A stretch of 64,000 nucleotides of DNA from Microbulbifer litoralis (GCF_023634065.1 NZ_JALKCV010000008.1:62001-126000); one strand, 5' to 3'. Positions 1 through 9,619 are shown, counted from the first letter of the stretch. Notes: generated by a model from the letters alone, not told the origin. Made by a program: numbers and translations.

Positions 1-407
1 GCAACGACTATGTGCTGTTGCGCGACCTGGACGCGGTGTCGCTGGCGGACCTGGTGGAGTGGCTGAACCCGGCCCCCATTTCGCGCAGCAGCGACAGGGA
101 GTTGCGGGGGCTGCCCTGGTATGAAGATATCGAGGAGCGCTTTGTCGAGACGCGGGAGTTTGCCGGCGACAGGCTGGCGATAAACCTGGCCGAACTCTAC
201 CGCGTCGCTCTGGAGCGGGAGGAGACCGGGGCGGAAAGTGACGCAAAGGATGAATCCGGAATCGCCAAAGCGGCGAATACCAAGGGCAAAAGCAAATCCA
301 GGCGGGGTAGTGGAAAGAGTGAATCCGGCAGTGGCAAGACGAGTTCCGAAAACGATTCGACGGGCAGCCTTTCTGTGGTTGGTCGCCGCAATAACAAGCG
401 GGTGTGA
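1..407 (+). CDS. YihY/BrkB-type inner membrane protein, C-terminal part (5' end outside window)
   Basis: The reading frame is open from the left edge and ends at 407. About 134 residues remain. The opening stretch (NDYVLLRDLDAVSLADLVEW), followed by a LPWYEDIEERF segment, resembles the cytoplasmic C-terminus of YihY/RNase-BN-like membrane proteins; the membrane segments would lie upstream of the window. The last 60 or so residues are low-complexity, rich in Lys, Ser and Gly, and probably disordered. The tail overlaps the start of the next gene in another frame. The family has no firmly known function. The assignment rests on the C-terminus only. Confidence 0.55.
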   Translation, partial: NDYVLLRDLDAVSLADLVEWLNPAPISRSSDRELRGLPWYEDIEERFVETREFAGDRLAINLAELYRVALEREETGAESDAKDESGIAKAANTKGKSKSRRGSGKSESGSGKTSSENDSTGSLSVVGRRNNKRV

Positions 408-813
408 CGGCGGCGGTGAGCGGTTGCAAACCGTGGCCGGCCCGGCGGTTGAGACGCAGGGCAAGACACTGCTGGTCAACTACTGGGCCGAATGGTGCCG
501 GCCCTGCCGCGAGGAGATCCCCGAACTGAACCAGTTGGCGCGCGAGAATGCGGAGCTGCAGGTGATCGGTGTCAATTACGATCGGCTGAGGGTCGAGAAG
601 ATCGCCGCACAGGCGAAAAAAATGGGCATTCGTTTCCCGGTGCTGGTGGAGGATCCGGCCGCCCGCTGGGGCTGGGAGCGGCCCCAGGTGCTGCCCACGA
701 CTTTTATCGTGGCCGATAACGGCGAACTGGTGGCGACGCTGGTCGGGCCGCAGACGGTCGAGAGCCTGCGGGAGGCGCTCGGCGAGCGGGCGGCGGAAGC
801 GGAAAATCCCTGA
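319..813 (+). CDS. TlpA/thioredoxin-like periplasmic lipoprotein
   Basis: Probable membrane-anchored thiol-disulfide protein of the thioredoxin/TlpA family. It has a redox motif WAEWCRPCREE (CxxC) and a cis-Pro region (LPTTFIV) as in thioredoxin folds. The N-terminus has arginines, a hydrophobic stretch and TSGC, a plausible lipobox, so the mature protein would start at that Cys and face the periplasm. I chose GTG 319 because it gives a normal signal peptide; an in-frame GTG at 238 or ATG at 250 would add up to 27 charged residues before it. The gene overlaps the end of the YihY-like gene by about 90 bases, which suggests co-expression. Confidence 0.75.
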   Translation: MNPAVARRVPKTIRRAAFLWLVAAITSGCDGGGERLQTVAGPAVETQGKTLLVNYWAEWCRPCREEIPELNQLARENAELQVIGVNYDRLRVEKIAAQAKKMGIRFPVLVEDPAARWGWERPQVLPTTFIVADNGELVATLVGPQTVESLREALGERAAEAENP

Positions 814-969
814 GTCCGGACCCGGCGGGTTATAACGCGATAGCTAAACTGTCTATAGGTCTCTCCAGCGGCGCTGTTAGGATGCCCGCCATTTTCCGGG
901 CAGGGACCGCGCCGCCCAGTCGGACATCGCGACTGCCCGTCACCGGACTCCCGATCGGATTCGCCGACT

Positions 970-2337
970 ATGCAACTGACTTCCCTTTTCCTGCTGCTCC
1001 TGTTCGCCTTCCTGCTCTGGCCGCTGTACCGCTGGCACCGCAGTCGCAGCTCGCTGGCACCGGCGGTTTTCGCCGGCCTGCTGCTGGGCCTGGTGTACGG
1101 CGGGTTGCTGCAACTGGCGCGCGGTTGGGGTGCGCAGCCGGCGGAAGTACTGCCGTGGATCGATGTGCTCGGCGATGGCTATGTCAACCTGCTGCACCTG
1201 CTGGTGATGCCGCTGGTGCTGGTGTCGATCCTCGGCGCCGTGGTCAAGGTCAGCAGTACCCAGGCCCTGGGCAAGATCAGTGTGTCGGTACTGGCGGTGC
1301 TGCTGGGTACCACGGCGGTGGCGGCGCTGGTGGGGGTAATGATGGCGCAGCTGTTCGACCTTTCCGCCGCCGGGCTGGTGGAGGGTGCGCGCGAGACGGC
1401 GCGGGCGGAAGTTCTGGGCGAGCGTATCGGCCAGGTGAGCGGCCTCAGTATTCCGGAAATCCTGATTTCCTTTATCCCGTCCAATATTTTTTCCGATCTC
1501 GCCGGCAGCCGCGATACCTCGGTAATTGCGGTGGTGGTCTTTGCGGTGCTGCTGGGCCTGGCGGCATTGGGCGTGCGCCGCGAGCACCCGGAAGAGGGGC
1601 GGAAGATCGTCGACTTCGTGCATGTCGGCCAGGTGTGGGTGATGAAGCTGGTGCGGCTGGTGATGGCCTTTACTCCCTACGGCGTGATGGCACTGGTGGC
1701 GGCGCTGATCGCCAACTCCAGTTGGGCGGATATCCTCAACCTGTTCAGCTTCGTGGTGGCCTCCTTCGCCGCCATCGCGGTGATGTTCCTGGTGCACGGC
1801 CTGCTGTTGCTGGTCAACGGGATCAGCCCGCTGCACTACTTTGCCAAGGTGTGGCCGGTGCTGGTGTTTGCGTTCAGCTCCCGTTCCAGCGCCGCCACCA
1901 TCCCGCTGAATATCGAGACGCAGATCGACGAGCTGCGCAACGCGCCGGCGATCGCCAATTTTTCCGCCTCCTTCGGCGCCACCATCGGCCAGAACGGTTG
2001 CGCCGGCATCTATCCGGCCATGCTGGCTGTGATGGTGGCGGTACCGATGGGGATCGATGTGCTGGATCCGGTGTGGCTGGCGACGCTGGTGGCGGTGGTG
2101 GTGATCAGTTCCTTCGGCATCGCCGGTGTCGGCGGCGGTGCCACCTTCGCCGCACTGGTGGTGCTGCCGGCCATGGGCCTGCCGGTGACCATTGCCGCGC
2201 TGCTGATCTCGGTGGAGCCGCTGATCGATATGGCTCGCACGGCCCTGAACGTGAACGGGGCCATGACCGCCGGCACCCTGACCCAGCGCTGGCTGGGGCG
2301 TGAGCTGGAGACACCGGCGCAGCGGGCGACGCAGTAA
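970..2337 (+). CDS. tcyP: L-cystine/dicarboxylate-type cation symporter (TcyP-like)
   Basis: A 455-residue polytopic protein of the dicarboxylate/amino acid:cation symporter family. The closest recognised type is the cystine symporter TcyP (YdjN): an N-terminal helix pair, then GDGYVNLLHLLVMPLVLVSI, the serine-rich re-entrant segment FSSRSSAATIPLNIETQ, and the substrate/cation region FGATIGQNGCAGIYPAM. Its length fits TcyP. It would import L-cystine across the inner membrane. It is convergent with queH, with one base between the stop codons. Substrate choice within the family is inferred. Confidence 0.85.
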   Translation: MQLTSLFLLLLFAFLLWPLYRWHRSRSSLAPAVFAGLLLGLVYGGLLQLARGWGAQPAEVLPWIDVLGDGYVNLLHLLVMPLVLVSILGAVVKVSSTQALGKISVSVLAVLLGTTAVAALVGVMMAQLFDLSAAGLVEGARETARAEVLGERIGQVSGLSIPEILISFIPSNIFSDLAGSRDTSVIAVVVFAVLLGLAALGVRREHPEEGRKIVDFVHVGQVWVMKLVRLVMAFTPYGVMALVAALIANSSWADILNLFSFVVASFAAIAVMFLVHGLLLLVNGISPLHYFAKVWPVLVFAFSSRSSAATIPLNIETQIDELRNAPAIANFSASFGATIGQNGCAGIYPAMLAVMVAVPMGIDVLDPVWLATLVAVVVISSFGIAGVGGGATFAALVVLPAMGLPVTIAALLISVEPLIDMARTALNVNGAMTAGTLTQRWLGRELETPAQRATQ

Positions 2338-2338
2338 T

Positions 2339-2983
2339 TCAGTCGCCGTAGTACTGCACACCGATGATGATACGGTCGCGACCGTTCTGCTCGCGCCACT
2401 TGTTGGTGTCGCGCAGGGAATAGGCGCAGCCGCAGTATTCCTGCTGGTAAAAGCGTTCGCGCTTGGCAATTTCCACCATGCGGCTGGCGCCGCCCTGTTT
2501 GCGCCAGTTGAAAGTCCAGTAGTGCATGCCGGGGTAGCGGGCCGCGGCGCGCTGGCCGCAGTCGTTGATCTGCTGCATGTTCTTCCAGCGCGAGATCCCC
2601 AGGCAGCTGGTAAAAGTATCGAAGCCGTGCTCGTGGGCGTAGAGGGCGGTGCGCTCGAAACGCATATCGAAACATACGGTACAGCGCTCGCCGCGCTCCG
2701 GTGACCACTCCAGTCCCTTGACGCGCTCGAACCAGTTCTTTACATCGTAGTCCGCATCCACAAACGGAATACCGAGTTTTTCAGCAAAGCGGATATTTTC
2801 CTCCTTGCGGATCAGGTATTCCTTTTTCGGGTGGATATTCGGGTTGTAGAAAAAGATGGTGAACTGTATTCCGGCCTCTGTCATCCGCTCCATCACTTCG
2901 CCGGAACAGGGCGCGCAGCAGGAGTGCAGCAGTACCCGGTCGGAACCGGTGGGCGTCTCCAGGACGATGGATTCTGTCGACAT
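2339..2983 (-). CDS. queH: Epoxyqueuosine reductase QueH
   Basis: A 214-residue QueH (DUF208) protein, the iron-sulfur enzyme that performs the last step of queuosine synthesis in tRNA in bacteria lacking QueG. Cysteine motifs are visible: [10 protein letters not shown] near the N-terminus, [21 protein letters not shown], and CGCAYS near the C-terminus. ATG 2983 is chosen because AGAGGA sits 7-8 bases upstream; an upstream in-frame TTG at 3001 has no ribosome site. The gene follows metE on the same strand but a strong terminator separates them. Confidence 0.95.
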   Translation of the reverse strand: MSTESIVLETPTGSDRVLLHSCCAPCSGEVMERMTEAGIQFTIFFYNPNIHPKKEYLIRKEENIRFAEKLGIPFVDADYDVKNWFERVKGLEWSPERGERCTVCFDMRFERTALYAHEHGFDTFTSCLGISRWKNMQQINDCGQRAAARYPGMHYWTFNWRKQGGASRMVEIAKRERFYQQEYCGCAYSLRDTNKWREQNGRDRIIIGVQYYGD

Positions 2984-2999
2984 CAGCTTGTCCTCTGGC

Positions 3000-3038
3000 A
3001 AAAATGCGAATGCCCCGGCAATCGGGATTGCCGGGGCA
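3000..3038 (-). terminator. Rho-independent terminator after metE
   Basis: Perfect 12-13 bp inverted repeat: TGCCCCGGCAATC (3011-3023) pairs with 3026-3038. On the minus strand the stem is followed by TTCGCATTTTT. It lies about 70 bases beyond the metE stop and just before the queH ribosome site. Confidence 0.85.
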
Positions 3039-3109
3039 GGTTGTTGGGGGATCCGGTGGGCGACCCGGAACGGGACGGCACCGGTTCCCCGGTTCTGGTC
3101 GGATGCCGG

Positions 3110-5392
3110 TCAGGAGGCGATCTTCTCGCGCAGCTTGCCGGCGGCGGCAACCATGCTCTGCAGTGCCGGAATTACCTCTTCCCACTGGCGGGTTTTCAGG
3201 CCGCAGTCCGGGTTCACCCACAGGCGCTCGGCCGGAATACGTTCGGCGGCTTTTTTCATCAGTTCGATGATATGTGCCTGGTCGGGAATATTCGGTGAGT
3301 GAATATCGTAGACCCCCGGACCGATTTCATTCGGGTACTCGAACTGTTCGAACACATCCAGCAGTTCCATATCGGAGCGCGAGGTCTCGATGGTGATCAC
3401 ATCGGCGTCCATATGCGCGATGGCCTCGATGATGTCGTTGAATTCCGAATAGCACATATGGGTGTGGATCTGTGTTTCGTCGCCGACACCGTTGGCGGCG
3501 ATGCGGAAGGATTCCACTGCCCAGTCCAGATAGCCCTGCCATTCGGATTTGCGCAGCGGCAGCCCCTCGCGCAGCGCGGCCTCGTCGATCTGGATGATGT
3601 CGACACCGGCGGCCTCCAGGTCTAGGACTTCCCGGCGCACGGCCAGCGCCAGTTGCAGGCAGCTTTCACTGCGCGGCTGGTCGTCGCGGACGAAGGACCA
3701 GTTGAGGATGGTCACCGGGCCGGTCAACATGCCTTTCATCGGTTTGTCGGTCAGCGACTGCGCGTACTTGATCCACTCCACGGTCATGGCGCTGGGGCGG
3801 CTGATATCGCCGAACAGGATCGGCGGCTTGACGCAGCGGGAACCATAGGACTGCACCCAGCCAAACTGGCTGAAAGCATAGCCGTCAAACTGCTCGCCGA
3901 AGTACTCGACCATATCGTTGCGCTCGGCCTCGCCGTGCACCAGCACGTCCAGGCCCAGGGCCTCCTGCTCGCGCACCGCGCGCTCGATCTCCGCCTTCAT
4001 TTTCGCCTCGTAGTCGGCGGCGGAAATCTCGCGTTTCTTGAACGCCAGGCGGGTCTTGCGGATATCGGTGGTCTGTGGGAAGGAGCCGATGGTGGTGGTC
4101 GGGAAGCGTGGCAGTTTCAGGTGACGGGCCTGGGTCGCGGCGCGTTCGGCGTAGCCGCTGCGGCGTTTGCCCAGCTCGGCGGTAATGTTTTTTACCGCCT
4201 CCTTGACGGTCGGGTTGTGCACGCGGCTGGATTGGCGGCGGCTGTCGACGGCGGCCAGGTTATCGGCCAGTTCCTGTTTGACCGCGTCGCGGCCCTCGTT
4301 GATGGCCCGGCCCAGCACGGCCAGTTCCGCCAGTTTCTGTTTCGCGAATGCCAGCCAGCTGACGATCTCCGCATCCAGTTTTTGCTCGCTGTCGAGATCC
4401 ACCGGCACGTGCAGCAGGGAGCAGGCGGGTGCCAGCCACAGGCGCTCGCCCAGTCGGGCGGCGATGGGCTCCAGCCAGTCCAGTGTGGCGGTCAGGTCGG
4501 TCTTCCAGATATTGCGGCCGTCGATGGCGCCGATGGAGAGCACTGAGTCGGCGGGCAGGGCGTCGACGACCCGATCGACCTCGGCGCGGCCGCGCACGGC
4601 GTCGATGTGCAGGCCGGCCACCGGCAGCTCGGCCACCAGTTTCAGGTTTTCCTGCAGGGTGCCGAAGTAGGTGGCCAGCAGCAGTCTGGGGCCCCGGCCG
4701 CCGAGTGCCTGGTAGGCTTTGGCGAAAGCCGCCTGCCAGTCGCTGTCCAGCTCGGTGACCAGCGCCGGTTCGTCCACCTGCACCCACTCGGCACCGGCTT
4801 CCGCCAGCTTCTGCAGCAGCTCGGTGTATACCGGCAGCAGCCTGTCGAGCAACTGCAGGCGGTTGGAATCGTCTTTCTCTTTGCCCAACCACAGGTAGGT
4901 CACCGGGCCGATAATCACCGGCTTGGCGTTGACGCCGGCCGCTTTGGCTTCGGCCAGTTGCTCCAGCAGCCGGGTCGGGTTCAGGGAGAAGCCGGTATCG
5001 GCGGTGACTTCCGGCACGATGTAGTGGTAGTTGGTATCGAACCACTTGGTCATTTCGCCGGCGTGCACGCAGTTGCAACCGCTGTCGTTGGCGGAGCGGC
5101 CGCGGGCCACGCGAAAGTAGTTGTCCAGCTCGGAGCCCTCCAGGCCGCTGACGCGGGTGGGCAGGTTGCCGAGGGTGAAGCTCATGTCCAGCACCTGGTC
5201 GTACAGGGAAAAATCCCCGACCGGTACCAGGTCCAGCGGCTGTTGCAGTGTCCAGTTGGTGGCGCGGATCTCGCGGGCAGCGGCCAGCAGCTCTTGCGCG
5301 GAGACCTGGCCTTTCCAGAAGGCCTCCTGCGTGAATTTCAGTTCCCGCTTGGCACCGATGCGGGGAAAGCCCAGGTTGTGTAGTAAAGCCAT
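3110..5392 (-). CDS. metE: Cobalamin-independent methionine synthase MetE
   Basis: A 760-residue 5-methyltetrahydropteroyltriglutamate-homocysteine methyltransferase, full length for the family. It transfers the methyl group to homocysteine in the cytoplasm without B12. The N-terminus [17 protein letters not shown] is typical. The C-terminal half carries the zinc and homocysteine site: HTHMCYSEF (His and Cys) and [13 protein letters not shown] (Cys), plus the segments [16 protein letters not shown] and [13 protein letters not shown] 5392 is preceded by AAGGAC at good spacing. It is divergent from metR and shares the MetR-box region with it. Confidence 0.97.
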   Translation of the reverse strand: MALLHNLGFPRIGAKRELKFTQEAFWKGQVSAQELLAAAREIRATNWTLQQPLDLVPVGDFSLYDQVLDMSFTLGNLPTRVSGLEGSELDNYFRVARGRSANDSGCNCVHAGEMTKWFDTNYHYIVPEVTADTGFSLNPTRLLEQLAEAKAAGVNAKPVIIGPVTYLWLGKEKDDSNRLQLLDRLLPVYTELLQKLAEAGAEWVQVDEPALVTELDSDWQAAFAKAYQALGGRGPRLLLATYFGTLQENLKLVAELPVAGLHIDAVRGRAEVDRVVDALPADSVLSIGAIDGRNIWKTDLTATLDWLEPIAARLGERLWLAPACSLLHVPVDLDSEQKLDAEIVSWLAFAKQKLAELAVLGRAINEGRDAVKQELADNLAAVDSRRQSSRVHNPTVKEAVKNITAELGKRRSGYAERAATQARHLKLPRFPTTTIGSFPQTTDIRKTRLAFKKREISAADYEAKMKAEIERAVREQEALGLDVLVHGEAERNDMVEYFGEQFDGYAFSQFGWVQSYGSRCVKPPILFGDISRPSAMTVEWIKYAQSLTDKPMKGMLTGPVTILNWSFVRDDQPRSESCLQLALAVRREVLDLEAAGVDIIQIDEAALREGLPLRKSEWQGYLDWAVESFRIAANGVGDETQIHTHMCYSEFNDIIEAIAHMDADVITIETSRSDMELLDVFEQFEYPNEIGPGVYDIHSPNIPDQAHIIELMKKAAERIPAERLWVNPDCGLKTRQWEEVIPALQSMVAAAGKLREKIAS

Positions 5393-5473
5393 GATTCGTC
5401 CTTCAGGTTGCAAGCTGGGCGGATTGTAGGAGAGGCGATTAATGATTAATAATGGTGAATATTGATGAAGCTA

Positions 5474-5486
5474 TGAAAATTATTCA
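5474..5486. promoter_or_regulatory. MetR box
   Basis: TGAAAATTATTCA matches the MetR consensus TGAA-N5-TTCA exactly and lies between divergent metE and metR, 13 bases before the metR ATG. A second, imperfect TGAA half site begins at 5456. In enterics two such sites govern metE. Confidence 0.8.
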
Positions 5487-5498
5487 TGAGGTGTGGCG

Positions 5499-6389
5499 AT
5501 GATAGAGCGGGCGCATCTGCGCATCCTGCGGGAGATCGAGCGGCGGGGATCGCTGACGGCGGCGGCCGGTGCCCTGAACCTGACCCAGTCGGCGCTGAGC
5601 CACACGATGAAAAAGCTCGAGCAGGGCAGCGGCGCAACCCTGTGGACCCGGGAGGGGCGGCTGCTGCGGCTGACCCAGGCCGGCGAGTACCTGTTGCGCG
5701 AGGCCAACCGCCTGCTGCCGCAACTGGAGCGTATCGACGAGCTGTTGCGACAGTACGCGGAGGGCGAGAAAGGCACGCTCAATATCGGCATGGAGTGCCA
5801 TCCCTGCTACCAGTGGCTGCTGCGGGTGGTGGAGCCTTTCCTGGCCCAGTGGCCGGGGGTCGAGGTGGATGTGAAACAGCGTTTCCAGTTCGGCGGTATG
5901 GCGGCACTGTTCAATCACGAGATCGATGTGCTGGTGACACCGGATCCGATCGTCCGGGAAGGCATCCGCTTCGAGCCGGTTTTTCCCTACGAACAGATGC
6001 TGATCGTCGGCGACGAAAGCCCGCTCAGGGGGCTGGATCATATCGAACCACAGCAGCTTTCGGACCAGGTGCTGTACACCTATCCGGTGGATACGGAGCG
6101 GCTGGATATCTACCAGCAGTTCCTGCTACCGGCCCACTGCGCACCGGGAAAGCACAAGGTACTGGAGGCGACGGAAATCATCCTGCAGATGGTGGCCGCC
6201 AACCGCGGTGTCGCGACGCTACCGCAGTGGCTGGTGGAGGAATACGCCAGGACACTGCCGATTCACTCGGTGCGGCTGGGCCGGGAAGGGATTCACAAAC
6301 AGATTCACCTGGGTGTCCGCAGCCAGGATGCGGAAAACCTGCACGTCCGCACCTTTATCGAGCTGGCCGGCAGCTCCAGCATGCCGTGA
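5499..6389 (+). CDS. metR: LysR-family regulator MetR
   Basis: A 296-residue LysR-type activator of methionine genes that senses homocysteine. The N-terminal winged helix (about residues 1-60, HLRILREIERRGSLTAAAG with LNLTQSALSHTMKKLE) is followed by a linker and an effector domain containing the MetR-typical GMECHPCYQWLL stretch. ATG 5499 is preceded by GAGGTG; the in-frame GTG at 5493 is closer to that site than is usual. Divergence from metE and the MetR box between them support the assignment. Confidence 0.93.
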   Translation: MIERAHLRILREIERRGSLTAAAGALNLTQSALSHTMKKLEQGSGATLWTREGRLLRLTQAGEYLLREANRLLPQLERIDELLRQYAEGEKGTLNIGMECHPCYQWLLRVVEPFLAQWPGVEVDVKQRFQFGGMAALFNHEIDVLVTPDPIVREGIRFEPVFPYEQMLIVGDESPLRGLDHIEPQQLSDQVLYTYPVDTERLDIYQQFLLPAHCAPGKHKVLEATEIILQMVAANRGVATLPQWLVEEYARTLPIHSVRLGREGIHKQIHLGVRSQDAENLHVRTFIELAGSSSMP

Positions 6390-6498
6390 CCCGGGCGTTG
6401 GTCATATCCGGTCTCTCCGGTGGCGCGGCCCGGTTCAGCTTCGATTCAGTCCGGCCGCCCTAAGCTTCCCCCCGTCGATGATCAACAGGAGAAGGATC

Positions 6499-7074
6499 GT
6501 GGAACTCTACAAGCAGCTTGTGGTGGGTTTGCTGGTCGCCGGGCTGGTGGGCTTCAGTGCCTGGGCCAGCGCCGGGGACAGCGGCTATTACGGTGGTTAC
6601 GGCGGAGATGGGTACGACTATGCCCCGGTGACCGAGGTGATTCCGGTCTACCAGGACGTACAGGTGAGAAGCCCGCGAACCCAGTGCTGGGACGAACAGA
6701 TTGTGTACAAACAGCCCCGCTCGGCGGCCGGTGCGGTGATCGGCGGCCTGATCGGCGCCGCCATCGGCAACAAGGTGGGCCGGCACGGCCACCACCACGG
6801 ATGGCGCTACCACCGACGGGGCAATCGCGGTGCCGCCACTGTGGCCGGTGCCGCCGTCGGTGCGCTGGTGGGCAACGAGATCAGCCGGGCCAATGCGCCG
6901 GCCCAATACGGCACGCAGCAGCGCTGCCAGGTGGTGGACGAATTTACCACCCGCCGCGACCTGGTTGGCTACGATGTACGCTACAACTACAACGGTCGGG
7001 AATATATGACTCGCACAGATCGGCACCCGGGCGATAGAATCAGGGTCCGCGTCGACGTCACACCCGCCTGGTGA
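6499..7074 (+). CDS. Glycine-zipper 2TM-domain envelope protein
   Basis: About 191 residues. A signal peptide (ELYKQLVVGLLVAGLVGFSAWASA) is followed by a Tyr/Gly-rich segment and a glycine-zipper segment (GAVIGGLIGAAIGNKVG, then AAVGALVGNEIS) of the kind found in SlyB/OsmB-like envelope proteins, with a His-rich insert (GHHHG) between the two zipper halves. GTG 6499 is preferred because AGGAGAAGG lies just upstream; ATG 6478 lacks a ribosome site. Function is unknown; it probably sits in the periplasm or outer membrane. A PepSY protein and phoPQ follow on the same strand. Confidence 0.8.
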   Translation: MELYKQLVVGLLVAGLVGFSAWASAGDSGYYGGYGGDGYDYAPVTEVIPVYQDVQVRSPRTQCWDEQIVYKQPRSAAGAVIGGLIGAAIGNKVGRHGHHHGWRYHRRGNRGAATVAGAAVGALVGNEISRANAPAQYGTQQRCQVVDEFTTRRDLVGYDVRYNYNGREYMTRTDRHPGDRIRVRVDVTPAW

Positions 7075-7123
7075 CACCGTCGAACCGCGGAATTGCTATC
7101 CGGGTAGCCACAGGAGTTCCAAC

Positions 7124-7450
7124 GTGAAAACACGCCGCGCCGCAGTCCGGCCGCTCAATCTCGCCATCATCGCACTGCTGTTTTGCATCGGTGTTGCCGC
7201 CGCGTCCGTACAGGCTGGTGTGGCCGTGGAGCGGCACGCGTGGCAGGCCGGCTATCTGCGGGTACAGCAGGGAGAGATCTCCCGCGACCAGGCGGCGGCC
7301 AGGGTGAAGCGGCGCTTCGGCGGCAAGATACTGGCGATTTCCGAAACCCAGCGCAATGGCCGCAGTGTCTATCGTATCAAGGGCCTGTCGGATAAAAGCC
7401 AGGTTTACGTGGTCTATGTGGACAAGCGCAGCGGCCGCATTTCGCGTTAG
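7124..7450 (+). CDS. PepSY-domain small periplasmic protein
   Basis: A 108-residue protein with a signal peptide (ending near AAASVQA) and a PepSY-like domain over the last 60 residues (ISRDQAAARVKRRFGGKILAI, then VYVVYVDKRSGRI). PepSY domains often occur beside two-component systems and may inhibit proteases or modulate sensors. GTG 7124 has AGGAG 7 bases upstream. It sits 50 bases ahead of phoP on the same strand, so it may be part of, or feed into, the PhoPQ system; that role is inferred from position only. Confidence 0.8.
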   Translation: MKTRRAAVRPLNLAIIALLFCIGVAAASVQAGVAVERHAWQAGYLRVQQGEISRDQAAARVKRRFGGKILAISETQRNGRSVYRIKGLSDKSQVYVVYVDKRSGRISR

Positions 7451-7500
7451 CAGCGGCTCGCGCCGGCCGGCGATAATATCCGATTGAGTGGGGGAGAAGT

Positions 7501-8175
7501 ATGCGCGCACTGTTGGTCGAGGACGAGGAGCTGCTGCGGCAGCAGCTGGCGATTTCGCTGCGCGATGCCGGTTACACCGTGGATGAGGCCCCGGACGGCG
7601 AGGAGGCCCTGTACCTGGGCCGTGAATTCCCCTACGACGTGGCAGTGATGGACCTGGGCCTGCCGAAAATGGACGGCATCCAGGTGATCCGCACACTGCG
7701 CGGCGAGAACAAACACTTCCCGATCCTGATCCTGACCGCGCGCGGCCACTGGCAGGAGCGGGTCGCGGGCCTCGAGGCCGGCGGTGACGACTACCTGGTT
7801 AAACCCTTCCACACCGAGGAGCTGCTGGCGCGCCTGAACGCACTGGTGCGCCGCTCCGCGGGCTTCTCCTCGCCCACCATCAAGGCCGGCCCCATCGTGC
7901 TGGACACCAGCTCGCAGCGGGTCAGTGTCGCCGACAGCGAACTGGAGCTGACTTCCTTCGAGTACAAGGTGCTGGAATACCTGATGCTGCACCCGGACGA
8001 AGTGGTCTCGAAAACGACGCTCACCGAACACATCTATGAACAGGACCGCGACCGCGACAGCAATGTGATCGAGGTGTTTATCGGCCGCCTGCGCAAGAAG
8101 ATCGATGCGGCCGGGCAGGTCAAGCCGATCGAGACGCTGCGCGGCCGCGGCTACCGTTTCGTTGAACCGCACTAG
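7501..8175 (+). CDS. phoP: PhoP-like OmpR-family response regulator
   Basis: A 224-residue response regulator. Receiver domain (1-120): acidic pocket LLVEDEE, phosphoacceptor Asp in VMDLGLPKMDG, Thr in LTARG, Lys in VKPF. C-terminal OmpR winged helix (about 125-220) with ELTSFEYKVLEYL and the recognition segment DSNVIEVFIGRLRKKI. The TARGHWQERVAGLEAG stretch and VRRSAGF resemble PhoP of pseudomonads. GGGGGAG precedes ATG 7501. The sensor gene follows after 12 bases, so they form an operon. Typical signals for PhoPQ are low Mg2+ or cationic peptides; not shown here. Confidence 0.88.
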   Translation: MRALLVEDEELLRQQLAISLRDAGYTVDEAPDGEEALYLGREFPYDVAVMDLGLPKMDGIQVIRTLRGENKHFPILILTARGHWQERVAGLEAGGDDYLVKPFHTEELLARLNALVRRSAGFSSPTIKAGPIVLDTSSQRVSVADSELELTSFEYKVLEYLMLHPDEVVSKTTLTEHIYEQDRDRDSNVIEVFIGRLRKKIDAAGQVKPIETLRGRGYRFVEPH

Positions 8176-8187
8176 CGGCCCACCGCC

Positions 8188-9531
8188 GTGCTGACCTCCT
8201 GGCTCAAGTCCCTGAAGGGACGCCTGACCATCGTCACCAGCCTGGTGCTGGTGGCTTTCCTGTTGCTGGTGTCCGGGGTGCTGGAACACGCTTTCCGCAG
8301 CTCCCTGTACGAGGCCAAGCAGCGCGAACTGCAGTTGCATGTCTATACCCTGCTGGCGGTGGCTGAGCCCGACGGCGACAGCCTGCAGTTTCCGCCGGTG
8401 CTGCCGGAGCAGCGTTTCAACCAGCCGGATTCCGGCCTGATCGGTGTCGTCACCGACGCGCGCGGCCGTGTGATCTGGCGCTCTGCCTCCGCGCTGGCGG
8501 TGCCGCAACTACCCACCCACCCGCTGCCCCAGGGGCGCGAGGTCTTCTCCGGGGTATCGCTGCCGGGGCAGGACAAACGCTACAGCAGTTTCCGCCAGGG
8601 CATTGCCTGGGGCCTGGACAATGAGCAGCAATTCACCTTCGTGGTGCTCGAGGACGCGGCGCCGGTGGCGGCACAGCTGGAACAGTTCCGCTCGACCCTG
8701 TGGCGCTGGCTGGGGTTGGGCGCCCTGCTGCTGGTGCTGACCCAGTGGCTGGTGATGGGCTGGGGCCTGGCGCCGCTGCGCTCGGTGGCCCGTGCGCTGA
8801 AGAAAATGCAGACCGGCGGCAGCGACAAACTGCAGGGGGATTTTCCCAGGGAACTGCAGCCACTGACCGACAACCTGAACCTGCTGATCGAGAACGAGCG
8901 CCGCCAGCGGGAAAAGACCCGCAATACCCTCGCCGATCTCGCCCATAGCCTGAAGACACCGCTGGCCGTTCTCAAGGGCCTGAATTTCTCCCGCGACCCG
9001 AAAGTCGCCTACCACAACCTGATCGAGCAGGTGCAGCGCATGGACAGCATCATCAGCTACCAGCTGAGCCGCGCCGTCACCGGTTCGCCCAAATCCATCC
9101 TGCGCGGCGTGCCGGTGGCGCCGCTGTTGCAGAAAATCCTCGAAGCCTTGGAAAAGGTCTACCGGGACAAGCCGGCCGAAGTGCGATGGAAATGCGACGG
9201 GGAGACCCTGTTTTACGGCGACGAGGGCGACCTGATGGAATTGCTCGGCAACCTGCTGGACAACGCCTACAAGTACGGTGACGGGAAAATCTCGGTGGAC
9301 ATCTGCAACGACGATCACCACAAACTGCTGATTGCCGTCGCCGACAACGGCCCTGGTATCGATGGGGAGAAATGGCAACAGGTCATCCGCCGCGGCGTGC
9401 GCGCGGACGAACAGCAGTCGGGGCAGGGCATTGGCCTGGCGGTGGTTACGGATATCGTCGAGAGTTACGAGGGCGAGATTTCCGCGGTACCGCGCCCGGA
9501 GGGCGGCACCGAGATCCGGGTGTTGCTGTAG
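8188..9531 (+). CDS. phoQ: PhoQ-like sensor histidine kinase
   Basis: A 447-residue inner-membrane sensor kinase. TM1 (about 12-30), a periplasmic sensor region (about 31-170), TM2 (about 175-195, LGLGALLLVLTQWLVMGWGL), then HAMP-like linker, HisKA with DLAHSLKTPLAVLKGL (phosphoacceptor His in the PhoQ-type HSLKTPL box), and ATPase domain with N box LLGNLLDNAYKYG, G1 VADNGPGI and G2 GQGIGLAVV. Start is GTG 8188. Operon partner of the preceding phoP gene. Confidence 0.88.
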   Translation: MLTSWLKSLKGRLTIVTSLVLVAFLLLVSGVLEHAFRSSLYEAKQRELQLHVYTLLAVAEPDGDSLQFPPVLPEQRFNQPDSGLIGVVTDARGRVIWRSASALAVPQLPTHPLPQGREVFSGVSLPGQDKRYSSFRQGIAWGLDNEQQFTFVVLEDAAPVAAQLEQFRSTLWRWLGLGALLLVLTQWLVMGWGLAPLRSVARALKKMQTGGSDKLQGDFPRELQPLTDNLNLLIENERRQREKTRNTLADLAHSLKTPLAVLKGLNFSRDPKVAYHNLIEQVQRMDSIISYQLSRAVTGSPKSILRGVPVAPLLQKILEALEKVYRDKPAEVRWKCDGETLFYGDEGDLMELLGNLLDNAYKYGDGKISVDICNDDHHKLLIAVADNGPGIDGEKWQQVIRRGVRADEQQSGQGIGLAVVTDIVESYEGEISAVPRPEGGTEIRVLL

Positions 9532-9569
9532 ATGTTCTGTTGCGAATCAAGTTTTAGTTGATTCCATCA

Positions 9570-9606
9570 TTCCCCGCAGGGCGAACACCGGGGTCGCCCC
9601 TCTGCG
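9570..9606. terminator. Possible bidirectional terminator between phoQ and the DMT transporter
   Basis: Between two convergent genes, CCGCAGGGCGA and TCGCCCCTCTGCGG can pair around a GC-rich loop with a three-base bulge. No long T run is present, so this is a weak call. Confidence 0.35.
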
Positions 9607-9619
9607 GAGAGATGCACCA

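Noticed and set aside
238-318. GTG 238 or ATG 250 as start of the TlpA-like gene
   Set aside because: They would put about 25 charged residues before the signal peptide; GTG 319 gives a normal lipoprotein leader.
940-2469. Long open frames antisense to known genes, for example 940-2469 (minus), 12072-13442 (plus), 34942-36525 (minus) and 59072-60946 (minus)
   Set aside because: They lie opposite clear genes in high-GC DNA, have His/Gln/Arg-rich or otherwise unnatural compositions and no ribosome sites; they are by-products of codon bias.
5456-5468. Second MetR box
   Set aside because: TGAATATTGATGA has only one good half site; listed as an imperfect match only.
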